DNA of 33,333 nt from Bacillota bacterium (GCA_023228885.1 JALOAJ010000026.1:1-33333); one strand, 5' to 3'; shown: positions 19,552 to 29,646, numbered from the stretch's first letter. Numbers and translations are program-made. The notes: generated by a model not told the origin, from the sequence alone.

Positions 19552-21876
19552 ATGGTTGTTTTAAAAAGACTTGTTACCATAATGATTGTTTTTTCATTAG
19601 TTTCCATACCAATGTTTGCCGTTGGGAATGAACATGTAATTATAGCCCTTGATGAACGCATTGTAGCGTTTGATAATCTGCCCTTTATTAACGCTAATGG
19701 CAGGACTATGGTGCCTGTTCGATTTGCAACACAAAACCTTGGCATGAAGATAGATTTTAAGCCTCTAAACAAGGAAGTTGTAGTGGCTTCGGAAGACTCT
19801 GAGGTTATATTTTCGTTAGGTAAAAAAGAGGTAATTATAAACGGTGTTCAGCAGGAAATAGATACTCCCCCTGTGCTTATTGAAGGACGTACTTATATTC
19901 CCCTTACAGTTTTAGCCGAAACATTTGGATATGATGTTGAATGGCAGGGTAATATGAACCTTGTTAAATTATCGTCCGGCGGCGCTTTGACAGAAGCGTT
20001 GCCGGGAACTTCAATCAACCCAGACGAAAAAAATTATAGTAAATTTTTTGCCCAAAGCAACGGCAAGGATTATATTGGCAACCGTGAAAAACGGGTTATG
20101 GCGTTTGTCATGGGCGTTATGCGTAACCCTGAGGTGAGCGGTCGGTGGCGCAAATGGAGCGATGCAGGGCGCGAAGGCGCTCATATCCCCGACAATGCGT
20201 ATCCTGATGGGAAAAGAGATATAGGAGCGGTTCATTATCCGTCTGTCGGGTTATATGACAATTCAGACCCTGATTATGTAGAGTATCAAATGCAGCTTTT
20301 TAAAATGACTTATATTGATTCTATCAGCTTTTATTTTATAAAAGATGATGATTGGCACACAAATACACTGGAAAACATCACCGTTCCGTTAATGAAAAAA
20401 TATAACATAGAAGGCGTTGGGCGCACCAGCTCACCCCAATACTTCAGAACTGTTGAAAAGCAAGTAGGAGCAGAAGACATGATGAACCATATGGATAAAT
20501 ACATGAAAATTCTAGAGCCTGTGGCGCTTAAAATAGATGGACGACAAGTGTTTACGCTATTTGATACAGCAGGGATAGACAATGAGCATTATATAGATTG
20601 GAAAAATCGATATCAAACAGAACCGTTTTTAATGCGTTGGGTAATCAACACCTTCGGCTCTGAGTGGACAAAGCGTGTTAGCGGTATATACGATTGGGTG
20701 GGAGCCGAGCGAGATGAGTATCAAATAAAAGCAAGTGTCCTTCGACCTTATTCAGGCTATTACAACTTAGAAGAAGCTATGCAAAACCATACAGTGGATA
20801 TTAACAGGGCAATTAGAATTTTGGAAAGCGAAGCAACCGATTACTATGCGGCGTCTGTTTCTCCCGGTTTTGATGATGTTGGCGTTTGGGGTTGGGGTAC
20901 AAGCCCGAAAAAGATCGAACGAGGTGAAGATGCCGAGCTTTATAAGTTTAAGTGGGAGCAAGTTTTAAACCACAAGTTCCCTATGGTTGTTATTCCAACA
21001 TGGGACGATTGGTGCGAAGGCTCTACCATTGAGCCTGCCTTGGAGTATGGTAATCTATTTATAGAATTAACAAGAAAATATGCGGCTGCCTATAAAGGCA
21101 TCACCCCAAACGATGGCAACCTAAACCTGCCCGGTTGGATATATAAAATTAGGAAAACAACAAGTGACCTAAATGCATTGTCAGATGCAAAAAAGGCTTG
21201 TAACTTGATAGCGGAAGAAAAATATAAGGAAGCGGAAAAACTAATAAAGCCGTATGTGGAGCTATTTAGTATTCCCGACGAACACACTCTTTTTGACGGT
21301 CTTAAAACTCCCCCTAAACTTGTGGATTATCCCGTTGAAAGAAGTGAAGAAATACGAGATGGCTCTATCCCTGTAAAAGGTGAAAAAGGTGAAGTTGTTT
21401 ACTATCCGATAGAGGATGCTTTTGTGCGTGATGGTTCTGCGCGGTCGTCAAACTTTGGAGACCAGTCGGTGCTGACTGTAAAGTCAGACGCAACAGGTTA
21501 TAACCGCGAGACATATTTGAAGTTTGATACATCAAACACTATTTTAGATAACTTCAGCAGCGCCAAGCTAAAGATTTACATCTCAAATATAGGCAAAGAC
21601 AACAGAGAATTATCACTTTACGCTACATCAAATGATTGGTCAGAGTTGGAATTGATTTGGGAGAACAAACCCGAAAACAAGGAAATGTTAGCAACGTTTA
21701 GCGCTAATCGCGTAAGACAGTGGATAGAAATTGATTTATCGGAGTATGTAAGAACTCATTACGGAAAAATCTTTTCAATTAAACTGGTAAATGACGGAAG
21801 TCCAAGCGCTGAAAACCAAATCAGCTTTAGCAGCAGGGAAGACGTTGAGCAAGAGCCGTGCATTATCATAAAATGA
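19552..21876 (+). CDS. Secreted GH99/GH71-like protein with copper-amine-oxidase N-domain and C-terminal DNRLRE domain
   Basis: The product has 774 residues with a signal peptide cut near residue 23. Residues 22-145 are a Cu_amine_oxidN1 stalk domain (NGRTMVPVRF and EGRTYIPLTVLAETFG are diagnostic); it is not a redox enzyme here. The TIM-barrel region (about 175-525) parallels the preceding gene: YPSVGLYDNSDPDYVEYQMQ, PGFDD (D441, D442) and TWDDWCEGST (D485, D486, E489). The same helical tail (530-585) follows, then a typical DNRLRE domain (about 610-774; RETYLKFDT, DWSELELIWENKP, WIEIDLSEYV). This is a paralogue of the upstream enzyme with swapped accessory domains. The ATG at 19552 is preferred over GTG 19546 because AGGAG (19539-19543) sits 8 bases before it. 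It follows the previous stop by 18 bases. Confidence 0.82.
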   Translation: MVVLKRLVTIMIVFSLVSIPMFAVGNEHVIIALDERIVAFDNLPFINANGRTMVPVRFATQNLGMKIDFKPLNKEVVVASEDSEVIFSLGKKEVIINGVQQEIDTPPVLIEGRTYIPLTVLAETFGYDVEWQGNMNLVKLSSGGALTEALPGTSINPDEKNYSKFFAQSNGKDYIGNREKRVMAFVMGVMRNPEVSGRWRKWSDAGREGAHIPDNAYPDGKRDIGAVHYPSVGLYDNSDPDYVEYQMQLFKMTYIDSISFYFIKDDDWHTNTLENITVPLMKKYNIEGVGRTSSPQYFRTVEKQVGAEDMMNHMDKYMKILEPVALKIDGRQVFTLFDTAGIDNEHYIDWKNRYQTEPFLMRWVINTFGSEWTKRVSGIYDWVGAERDEYQIKASVLRPYSGYYNLEEAMQNHTVDINRAIRILESEATDYYAASVSPGFDDVGVWGWGTSPKKIERGEDAELYKFKWEQVLNHKFPMVVIPTWDDWCEGSTIEPALEYGNLFIELTRKYAAAYKGITPNDGNLNLPGWIYKIRKTTSDLNALSDAKKACNLIAEEKYKEAEKLIKPYVELFSIPDEHTLFDGLKTPPKLVDYPVERSEEIRDGSIPVKGEKGEVVYYPIEDAFVRDGSARSSNFGDQSVLTVKSDATGYNRETYLKFDTSNTILDNFSSAKLKIYISNIGKDNRELSLYATSNDWSELELIWENKPENKEMLATFSANRVRQWIEIDLSEYVRTHYGKIFSIKLVNDGSPSAENQISFSSREDVEQEPCIIIK

Positions 21877-21888
21877 GGTGGAGAAATT

Positions 21889-24648
21889 TTGAAAAAACTA
21901 TTATTATGCCTGTTGGCGATATGTATCAGTTTGCCTATCATAGAGCCTGCTTTTGCCATGGAATATTATACAGAAAGCCTAACTGTAACAGAAGTGGCAA
22001 GTACGCGGGCAGATACCTTCACTAATTCAGGCATTTTAGAAATTAGAAATAACCGACAACCATCTAACCCTGAAAACCGGGGACAAAACCTTCGTGAGGC
22101 TTATGTCAAAATCAACATTAACGATTTTGGAGGTATTGCGCCAATTCGTAAGGCTCAGCTTCGGCTTACGTTGCAAGTTCGTCCAAGCAATACGGGTGTG
22201 GTATCGGAACAGGAAACGCCTACCTGCGATGTTTACGCATTCGGTTCTTTGGCTTCAAACTGGAATCCGAGCAACATTACTTACAGCTCCGCCCGCGGAG
22301 AGGGGGTTCGTCCTAATGTAAACGAGTTAGACGAAAACCCTTTAACTTATGAAGAAAGCAAAGAGCTGGGCTATTTATCAAAGGTTTCTTTTGACAGCAC
22401 ATCCGCATTAAATACCGCATATTATTTTGACATTACTCCTTTTGTAAATGATTTAATCACAGAGGGGCAAAGCGAAGGCACTATCGTTTTGATGCAGGCA
22501 GGGGGAAGTATATCCAGAGAAAGTGCGGTTATGCAATTTTATAATCTAAGTGCAGACATAGACTCCTTTAAACCTGCTGTGCTAATTGCAAGCAATATTG
22601 CAACGGAAATTAGAAATCAAGATGTTGCTAATTTCAAAGTTGAAAGTGTTCCGTCTGCAAACATCAGAATATATAACAATGCCGAGGATGCCAATGTTAC
22701 TTGTGTAGGCATTATAAAAGACGGGCAAGGTAATGTGTATGATACTGCAACCTCGGCGGCGCTTATTCCGGCGATGGATACGGCTTTTCATACAATAAAC
22801 TTAGCTTTTACAAACGCCTTGCCACCGGATATAACGGGCTTTAGGATAAATATCTACTCCTTTTACGATATTGAAAATATGCACCTTATCAACAACCCTT
22901 ATGTTCGTATGCCAGCCAGCGCTTCCACCGATAAAAGGAATGCCCGATTTGTCGGCTTTGAGGAGTTTAACCATGAAATTATAGATACCGATTTAGGAAT
23001 TTTAAGGGTTTCAGGTAAAACTATAGACGGCAATGCCGATTGCGCTATTTTGTTTAGGATATACCCGACAGACAGCGCTAAAGACTATGCAAACGAGAAT
23101 CAAGTTTACGGCATGGTATATAGTGGGCAAGACGGCAGGTTTAGCATAGACGAAATTATGCCAGGTACATCCGGAAGATATGCCATTGCCGCAGGCGGTC
23201 TAAATGTTTCGCAACCTTACTTTAGTAATGATTTTTTGTATTTCAGCACAGCCGACACACAAAATGTGTTTAAAAAGGTAAACGAAACAAAGACGCCAAG
23301 TGATTTAAAAGCAGTGTTAACAGGAGAAGACGAAATAGGAAATAAGAATTACCAAATCTTGAATATAAAAAACACTGCGTATCTTTCGCTTTTAAATTCC
23401 GGCGAGGGTTTAATTGAAATATGCGAATATATATTACGCCTTCGTTTTGAAATGGAGGATGACGCTTTTCTAAGGTTAAATGATTTCTCTAAAGCATTTG
23501 ATGAAGCAATGGATATGTATGTTATAAATAACTCTAACGTGCTTTCGGATACACTTGCTGAAACTATTTTAAATCGAATGGCAGAAAGTAATGTTTTGCA
23601 AAAAATATATAATTCTGAAGAAGTTGCACTATCAGCGGATTTGAAAAACGAAATTCTTCTATCTGTTCTTGGGGGAGACTATAAAAACATAAATGAGCTT
23701 GTAGAATCCTTTGATGTTAAAACAATTTTGTTGGCTCTTAAAAAATCTCTTTATCAAAAAGCAAGTATTATTTTGAAACATTGCGAACAGTACACCGAAT
23801 ATAACCTGGAAAACGACAGCACATTTTCAGTTTTAAGCGACACAAAAAAGGCAGCGGTGCTTAAAAAGTTTACTTCTGCCAATATCAACTCCCCCTCTGA
23901 AATAAAGGGATTGATGAAAAAGTGGATTGATAAAGAAGCGGAAAACAACAATGATCCTCCTTCCACCAATTCTTCTTCAGACGGTCACGCTAAGGGGGGC
24001 AGTTCGGTGAGTTATTACAGCCAATCCTCCGTTGCTGAGCAGCCGAAGGCTGTTGCAGTCATCGCTGATGATATTTTCTTTGACGACTTAGATGGTTTCG
24101 AGTGGGCTGAAGAATATATCAAAAAACTTTCGGAAAGCGGTGTGGTACAGGGTGATGGCGCTTCTTTCTTTCCGCAACGTGAAGTAACTCGTGGGGAATA
24201 TGTTAAAATGCTGATAGAGGCGTTTAATTTACTTGACCCATATGCAGAATGTGAATTTACCGATACGCAAAAAAACGATTGGCACTATCCGTACATAGCT
24301 TCAGCAAAAAACCATAACATCATAACGGGTATGAGCAGCAGTTTATTTGGCGCTGATTATGCTATCTCTCGGCAGGATATGTCTGTTATGGCATATCGTT
24401 TAGCATCAAGATTAGGAATAAAGTTTGAAATTAACACAAACATTGATTTTACAGACAGTGGTTTAATTGAAGATTATGCGATTACGGCAGTGTATGCCTT
24501 TAAATCCGTTAACATTATCAGCGGAATGCCAAATGGTGACTTTGCACCTAATTTGAACACCAAAAGGGCGGAGGCGGCGAAAGTTATTTGCACATTAATG
24601 GAGTATGCAAACAAATTTATACAGGAGGTAAACATTGATGAAAAGTAA
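21889..24648 (+). CDS. SLH-anchored surface protein with N-terminal DNRLRE domain
   Basis: The product has 919 residues with signal peptide MKKLLLCLLAICISLPIIEP. It has a DNRLRE-like domain (about 25-240; LREAYVKININDFGG, YYFDITPFVNDLI), an Ig-like module (245-340), a carboxypeptidase-regulatory-like module (350-450), a mainly helical region (455-680), a Ser/Asn/Gly-rich linker (680-715) and three C-terminal SLH motifs (about 735-910), which bind the secondary wall polymer. No catalytic motif was found. It is likely a cell-wall receptor or scaffold displaying a glycan-binding domain. The start is TTG at 21889 with GAGGTGGAG just upstream. Its stop overlaps the next gene by 11 bases. Confidence 0.82.
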   Translation: MKKLLLCLLAICISLPIIEPAFAMEYYTESLTVTEVASTRADTFTNSGILEIRNNRQPSNPENRGQNLREAYVKININDFGGIAPIRKAQLRLTLQVRPSNTGVVSEQETPTCDVYAFGSLASNWNPSNITYSSARGEGVRPNVNELDENPLTYEESKELGYLSKVSFDSTSALNTAYYFDITPFVNDLITEGQSEGTIVLMQAGGSISRESAVMQFYNLSADIDSFKPAVLIASNIATEIRNQDVANFKVESVPSANIRIYNNAEDANVTCVGIIKDGQGNVYDTATSAALIPAMDTAFHTINLAFTNALPPDITGFRINIYSFYDIENMHLINNPYVRMPASASTDKRNARFVGFEEFNHEIIDTDLGILRVSGKTIDGNADCAILFRIYPTDSAKDYANENQVYGMVYSGQDGRFSIDEIMPGTSGRYAIAAGGLNVSQPYFSNDFLYFSTADTQNVFKKVNETKTPSDLKAVLTGEDEIGNKNYQILNIKNTAYLSLLNSGEGLIEICEYILRLRFEMEDDAFLRLNDFSKAFDEAMDMYVINNSNVLSDTLAETILNRMAESNVLQKIYNSEEVALSADLKNEILLSVLGGDYKNINELVESFDVKTILLALKKSLYQKASIILKHCEQYTEYNLENDSTFSVLSDTKKAAVLKKFTSANINSPSEIKGLMKKWIDKEAENNNDPPSTNSSSDGHAKGGSSVSYYSQSSVAEQPKAVAVIADDIFFDDLDGFEWAEEYIKKLSESGVVQGDGASFFPQREVTRGEYVKMLIEAFNLLDPYAECEFTDTQKNDWHYPYIASAKNHNIITGMSSSLFGADYAISRQDMSVMAYRLASRLGIKFEINTNIDFTDSGLIEDYAITAVYAFKSVNIISGMPNGDFAPNLNTKRAEAAKVICTLMEYANKFIQEVNIDEK

Positions 24649-27436
24649 ATTGGTTGTTTTTGTAGTTATAATATGCTTTACATACACAATGTTGCCCACC
24701 CTTGCGCAAAACACTGTAAATCCGGAACTTTCCCCTGAACATCAAGCGCTAAAAGCATTAGGTTTATGGAAAGACGAATATTCAACAGAAGGGGCTGTAA
24801 CACGGGCGGAATATGCCCATGTTATAACAGATTTATTTTTAGACGAAGCCTTTGTACAGGGCAACACACGCAAAAGTTATTATAACGATGTTGCGCTGGG
24901 CAGCGCCCATTTAAAATATATCAATGCCGCTACCGATGCCGGATACATGAAGGGTGTTTCAGAAAAAACTTTTACACCGGACAGAGCCATTACATTAGAA
25001 CAGGCTTTTATCACCTTAATGAGGGCATTAGGTTACGGTGATATCTCTGACAATACAGGGGGCTATGCTTTTGGGTATTACAATCAATCTGTTTCACGTG
25101 ATATTTTAAGAGGTATTCAAGATTATGTAAACATGCCCTTATCCTCTTCTCTTTTGTCAAAACTTATTTTTAATTCCATGTTTGTGCCTGTTATGGACGT
25201 AGTAGGAACAGGCAACGGTATAAAATACAGCAATGATACCAAAAGAACAATGCTTTCGATGCGCGATGTATACCACGATACGGGTATCGTTACAGGAAAC
25301 GACATAACAATGTTAGCAGGCAGCTCTAAGCTAAACAAAGGGTGTGTTATGATTGGTAACACTGTGTATCAAGAGGGTAGCTCCGGCGCCGGTAAATTTT
25401 TAGGGCATTTCGTTGAAGTTTTTGTTCATAAAAACCAGAACGATAACACAGGAAGGATTTTACACGCTTATAACGCCGAAAAATGGAACGAAGTTGAAGT
25501 TATTACGTCAGATGACCTTGTTAGCTTTGATTTTCTAAGTCGTGAATATACATATTTAGATGCAAGCGGTAAAAACCAAATTACAAGTTTTACTGTTGAT
25601 GCTGACATTATTTTCAATGGAAAGGCATCTGCTATAGATAGTGAAGATTTTTTGCCTAATTCGGGAAACATCACACTAATTGACAATTCCAAGAATGGCA
25701 GATACAATGTTGTTATAATTCAATCTTACAAGCAATGTTTTGTAAACCGTGTTGATGTTGATAACGGTGTAATTTATGATGCAGACGAAAGCTTCCTTAA
25801 CATAGAACTTTCCGCAGGGCAACCCGATTATCGTCATTTTATATATGATATAAATGGGCAAACCCACAACCTTGCGGGAATTCACAGTAATGATGTTGTT
25901 AGCGTGGCTGTAAGCAGCGATGGAAAGTATCATGAAGTTATTTTACACAGGGAAAATAAAAAAGGTACTTTGGAAATGTTAAACAAAGATGAAGGCGAGC
26001 TTGTAATTGACGGAGAAAGTTATTTTTTGGCACATCGCGCAAAAAATCTGAAAAGCAAACTAAAACCCGGAGATTTTATAAGCGTTTACCTTGATTTTAC
26101 AGGCAAGGTTGCAGGAATAAAAACCGAGGCTTCTACATCTAACCTTTTTGGATATTTAATTGCTATGAATTCAAAACCTGGTTTAAACAGCAACATAGAA
26201 TTTAAAATTTTTAACCAAAATGGCGAATTTGTGATAAAACAAGCTGTAAGAAACATTGAAATTGACGGAGTGACCTACAAAACTAACGAATATGCGAAAG
26301 TGGAAAATGCAGTTAAAACAAACTCTAACGTTAATCAACTTATTCATTACAGCCTTAGATCAGACGGAACTCTTTTAATGGTTGACACAGCTAAAAACAC
26401 CCCAGCGGAAGCAGGTAGAGACAGTTTGTATGAAAACCCATATGTGAAGGCAGACTACTACCCCCAAGGCGGTTTATCAAGGGGAGAGACCGGTTCAATG
26501 AGTTACATTCAAGATACATCCTCATTTTCCTATCGAGTGTTTTTAGATGACAACACCACATTGTTTTATATACCGTTTTCTGATTTATCCGAAGAAAGCG
26601 CGTATAAAGTTGGGCATGTGAGCAGCCTTAGTGATGGATATGAGAGCATCATAGAAGCATATTCTTTGGGAGCGGATTATAGATTGTCCGATGTTATTGT
26701 TATGGAAGCAGTGTTTGCCCCGTCTTCTTATGGTCCGGAATCTAATCTTGGAGTAGTTGTGCGCATAACCGATACGGTGGATAATGACGGAAATATTTTC
26801 AAAAACCTTCACACAATAACAGCTTCAGGTGATGAAATCGTTATTTTGAAAAATCCTAGCTCGTCCAACCCAACTCTTGTTATAGAAAACAAAGTTTACG
26901 CACAGACCTATGCCAGCGGAGGGGCAGTTTCCAGAAATGTAGTCGTGAAACCCGGGGATACTGTAAGATATTTGACCGACCCAAGTAACACAGCATATTC
27001 AATACAAATGATATTGGATAGTGACACAAGGGAGTTTTATAACCCCACCGCAAACAGTGCAATGCGAACACGAACCAGAATTACCGGAGGTTATATTGAT
27101 GAATATTCAAAAGGTTTGCTTTCGGTAAAAAACGGGAACTTGTACAGTCAATTGCACCAAGGCGTTTCACTCTATGAGCATTATAAAGACAACGCCTGCC
27201 CTGTAATTATTGTTGACTTTTATAACCATGGCAAAAAACAGTTTGTACGAAGCGGCAAGGCGAGCGAAATAAAGGATTATAAATCATTTGGAGATGGTGC
27301 ATCCTGGATAATTTTTCACACAGATACAGGCTCGCCAAAGGTGCTGATAGTATATAATGGTTTGGAAACCGTTACGAACCCAACGGGGGGTTATTCTGAA
27401 GATAAGCCGTTAATAGGCTTTGTCTATCCCTATTAA
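24638..27436 (+). CDS. Large surface protein with N-terminal SLH region, remainder uncharacterised
   Basis: The product has 932 residues with a signal peptide ending in TLAQ. Residues of about 30-185 contain two clear SLH motifs and a degraded third (AVTRAEYAHVITDLF, YINAATDAGYMKGVSEKTF, RAITLEQAFITLMRALGYGD). The remaining 750 residues are beta-rich with no domain I recognise and no catalytic motif. SLH proteins of this build are known in Clostridia as S-layer or wall-associated proteins of unknown role. The ATG at 24638 is chosen because AGGAGG (24623-24628) is spaced 9 bases; a TTG sits just before it. The gene starts inside the end of the preceding SLH gene, so the two are probably translated together and may form one surface complex. 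Confidence 0.78.
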   Translation: MKSKLVVFVVIICFTYTMLPTLAQNTVNPELSPEHQALKALGLWKDEYSTEGAVTRAEYAHVITDLFLDEAFVQGNTRKSYYNDVALGSAHLKYINAATDAGYMKGVSEKTFTPDRAITLEQAFITLMRALGYGDISDNTGGYAFGYYNQSVSRDILRGIQDYVNMPLSSSLLSKLIFNSMFVPVMDVVGTGNGIKYSNDTKRTMLSMRDVYHDTGIVTGNDITMLAGSSKLNKGCVMIGNTVYQEGSSGAGKFLGHFVEVFVHKNQNDNTGRILHAYNAEKWNEVEVITSDDLVSFDFLSREYTYLDASGKNQITSFTVDADIIFNGKASAIDSEDFLPNSGNITLIDNSKNGRYNVVIIQSYKQCFVNRVDVDNGVIYDADESFLNIELSAGQPDYRHFIYDINGQTHNLAGIHSNDVVSVAVSSDGKYHEVILHRENKKGTLEMLNKDEGELVIDGESYFLAHRAKNLKSKLKPGDFISVYLDFTGKVAGIKTEASTSNLFGYLIAMNSKPGLNSNIEFKIFNQNGEFVIKQAVRNIEIDGVTYKTNEYAKVENAVKTNSNVNQLIHYSLRSDGTLLMVDTAKNTPAEAGRDSLYENPYVKADYYPQGGLSRGETGSMSYIQDTSSFSYRVFLDDNTTLFYIPFSDLSEESAYKVGHVSSLSDGYESIIEAYSLGADYRLSDVIVMEAVFAPSSYGPESNLGVVVRITDTVDNDGNIFKNLHTITASGDEIVILKNPSSSNPTLVIENKVYAQTYASGGAVSRNVVVKPGDTVRYLTDPSNTAYSIQMILDSDTREFYNPTANSAMRTRTRITGGYIDEYSKGLLSVKNGNLYSQLHQGVSLYEHYKDNACPVIIVDFYNHGKKQFVRSGKASEIKDYKSFGDGASWIIFHTDTGSPKVLIVYNGLETVTNPTGGYSEDKPLIGFVYPY

Positions 27437-27471
27437 TAAAATTTGCAGCAATACCGGGGAGGAGGATATTT

Positions 27472-29646
27472 ATGGGCGAGAAAATAAAATTTAACGAAAT
27501 AATGAAAATAAGAAGGAAAAGTATTATTTTTAAGCTAATAATATCATACTTAACAGTATTGCTGTTTTTATCAGCATTAAATTTCTCATCTTACTTATAC
27601 ATTAAGAATGTTCTTATAGAAAAAGAAAGCAGCATAAACAGCAACTATTTAAAATATTTAAGCCAGCTTATGGATACCGAAATAAGCAGCTTGCAAAAAT
27701 CGGCATATAATTTTCTTAATAATAGAAAAGCTATGGATGGTTTTAGCGACTTAACAAGTATCAAAACACAGCATAATATTATGTTAGGTTTACAAACCTT
27801 AAGCCTTAGCACTAACATTTGCGATGTAGCATTTTTATATATTGCCGAAAACGATAAAGTGATTTCAAATATAGGTCTCTTTGATAAAGACAGTTTTTTT
27901 GTTGAGAGTGATGGATGGTCAAAGGAAGAAAACCTCAAGCTTAACCAAACAATAGAAAGTAGCTCTCAATTTGATGTTCTCTCTGTTGTAAGTTTTGCAC
28001 CGAATGCAGTTTCAGAACATTCTATACTCGTTATAGCAGGATATGAAATGGATTACGGCCAAAAAATTATAATGTGTATAAATAGAGATAAAATCAAAGA
28101 ATTTATTGGGTCGGTCAATTTTGTTAATCACAACAATGTATACATGATAGATAAGGCAAGCAATATTATTTATGATTTTGAACGCTCCGACACCGATAGC
28201 ATTGACCACTCTTTTTTTAAAAAACTTGAAGGTTCATCAAAAGACACTGTACAGCTTGGAAATTCTTTAGCAGTTATTGAAAAATCAAACTTTTTTGATG
28301 GGTGTTATGTAAGCGTTATTCCAAAAAAGCGGGTATTGACATCTATTTCGAACATAAGTTTGTTTTTAATTTTTAACTTTGCGATTTTTGTTTTAATTGG
28401 AATTTTATTATTACCTTTTTTGATTAAAGTTTCATACATGCCCCTTTATAATATACTTGTTTATTATAAAAACATATTTAATGATAATGAAATTATTGAC
28501 AACGAATATAATTATATGATAAATGTGCTTGATAAGCTTAAGCTTGAAAACGTTACCTACAATGAAATGTTAAACTTGTTTGAATTTATTAAAAATGGTA
28601 AATATAATGCAAATATGAATACGTTTTTTGATGGCTCAATGTTTTGCCTAGGTATAGTTAGATATAATCGTGAGGATTTGTTCGATGCTGCAGTGTGGTA
28701 TATCGGCAACAACAAGCCACTAAATTGTAACGTTAGAAGTGTGCGTTTGTGTTCGAACGAATTTGTTGTTATATTAAACGGCGACATGATAAACGATGAA
28801 TTGACTGAAGAATATTTTTCTGCCATGAAAAAATATATTGAAGATTGTTGTGGTAAGACCGCGCTTATTTCAGTCAGTGATGTAAAAAAAAGTGTTGAAA
28901 GTTTGCATTCCCTTTACAAAAGGGCGCAATTGGCGAAAGATAGCTCCAGCTGTTATGAAATTGACAAAATAATCCGTTACACTAACAATGTTTCAAGAAA
29001 AACAATTTACTTTCCCGATGATTTCGAAAGTATTATCCGCATGAAAATCGGTCAGGAACAAAAAGATGATATCGGCAAAATTATTTTGAACGTTTTTGAA
29101 AAGAATGGGAATAAGTTAACCTTTTACGAGCTTGGATTTCTTGTTTCAGAGTTTTTAAATATATATTTCGGGCTTATGGGGAACAATGTGTTAAAACCCA
29201 GCAGGGTAGATGTCGAAAGCTTTTTCGCAAGGGAATACGAAATACAAGAGATTATTAATTATATTATAAGATTGTTTAAAGGTGTTTCGGTAGAAGAAAG
29301 TGCAAATTATGATGCGGAAACACGTATTAGAGAAAATATTATTCAATATATTAACGAAAATTATTATTCCCACAGTTTAAGTGTTGATTCGGTGGCAGCT
29401 CATTTTAAAATATCTACACCATATTTCTCCACTACATTTAAAAAGATTACGGGAATTAATTTTTCAGATTATATTTTAAATAAACGCATCCGGGAAGCAA
29501 AAACGCTTTTAACTACAACCGACCTCAGCGTAAAAGCTATCTCGGAAAAGGTTGGGATAGGTACATACAATTCTTTTGTACGTTCTTTTGGCAAAAACGT
29601 GGGAGTGTCACCGGGGAAATACAGAAAACTAAAAGGTAATGAATAA
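27472..29646 (+). CDS. Membrane-bound AraC-family regulator (YesN-like one-component sensor)
   Basis: The product has 724 residues. Transmembrane helix 1 (about 17-43) and helix 2 (about 288-318) flank an extracellular sensor of about 240 residues. A cytoplasmic linker leads to a C-terminal AraC double helix-turn-helix (about 615-720) with SVDSVAAHFKIS, YFSTTFKKITG, ISEKVGIGTYNSFVRSFGKN and SPGKYRKLKG. Proteins of this shape sense an extracellular sugar or a loaded binding protein and activate nearby uptake and hydrolase genes. The start is ATG at 27472 with GGGGAGGAGG at 27457-27466. It lies inside the operon rather than in front of it, which would give positive feedback if it activates the operon promoter. 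The likely target is the region around 6663-6701. Confidence 0.88.
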   Translation: MGEKIKFNEIMKIRRKSIIFKLIISYLTVLLFLSALNFSSYLYIKNVLIEKESSINSNYLKYLSQLMDTEISSLQKSAYNFLNNRKAMDGFSDLTSIKTQHNIMLGLQTLSLSTNICDVAFLYIAENDKVISNIGLFDKDSFFVESDGWSKEENLKLNQTIESSSQFDVLSVVSFAPNAVSEHSILVIAGYEMDYGQKIIMCINRDKIKEFIGSVNFVNHNNVYMIDKASNIIYDFERSDTDSIDHSFFKKLEGSSKDTVQLGNSLAVIEKSNFFDGCYVSVIPKKRVLTSISNISLFLIFNFAIFVLIGILLLPFLIKVSYMPLYNILVYYKNIFNDNEIIDNEYNYMINVLDKLKLENVTYNEMLNLFEFIKNGKYNANMNTFFDGSMFCLGIVRYNREDLFDAAVWYIGNNKPLNCNVRSVRLCSNEFVVILNGDMINDELTEEYFSAMKKYIEDCCGKTALISVSDVKKSVESLHSLYKRAQLAKDSSSCYEIDKIIRYTNNVSRKTIYFPDDFESIIRMKIGQEQKDDIGKIILNVFEKNGNKLTFYELGFLVSEFLNIYFGLMGNNVLKPSRVDVESFFAREYEIQEIINYIIRLFKGVSVEESANYDAETRIRENIIQYINENYYSHSLSVDSVAAHFKISTPYFSTTFKKITGINFSDYILNKRIREAKTLLTTTDLSVKAISEKVGIGTYNSFVRSFGKNVGVSPGKYRKLKGNE

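Noticed and set aside
10192..27436. Cellulosome-like parts (dockerin or cohesin) or LPXTG anchors
   Set aside because: No duplicated calcium-binding loop at any C-terminus and no LPXTG with hydrophobic tail was seen; only SLH motifs support anchoring.
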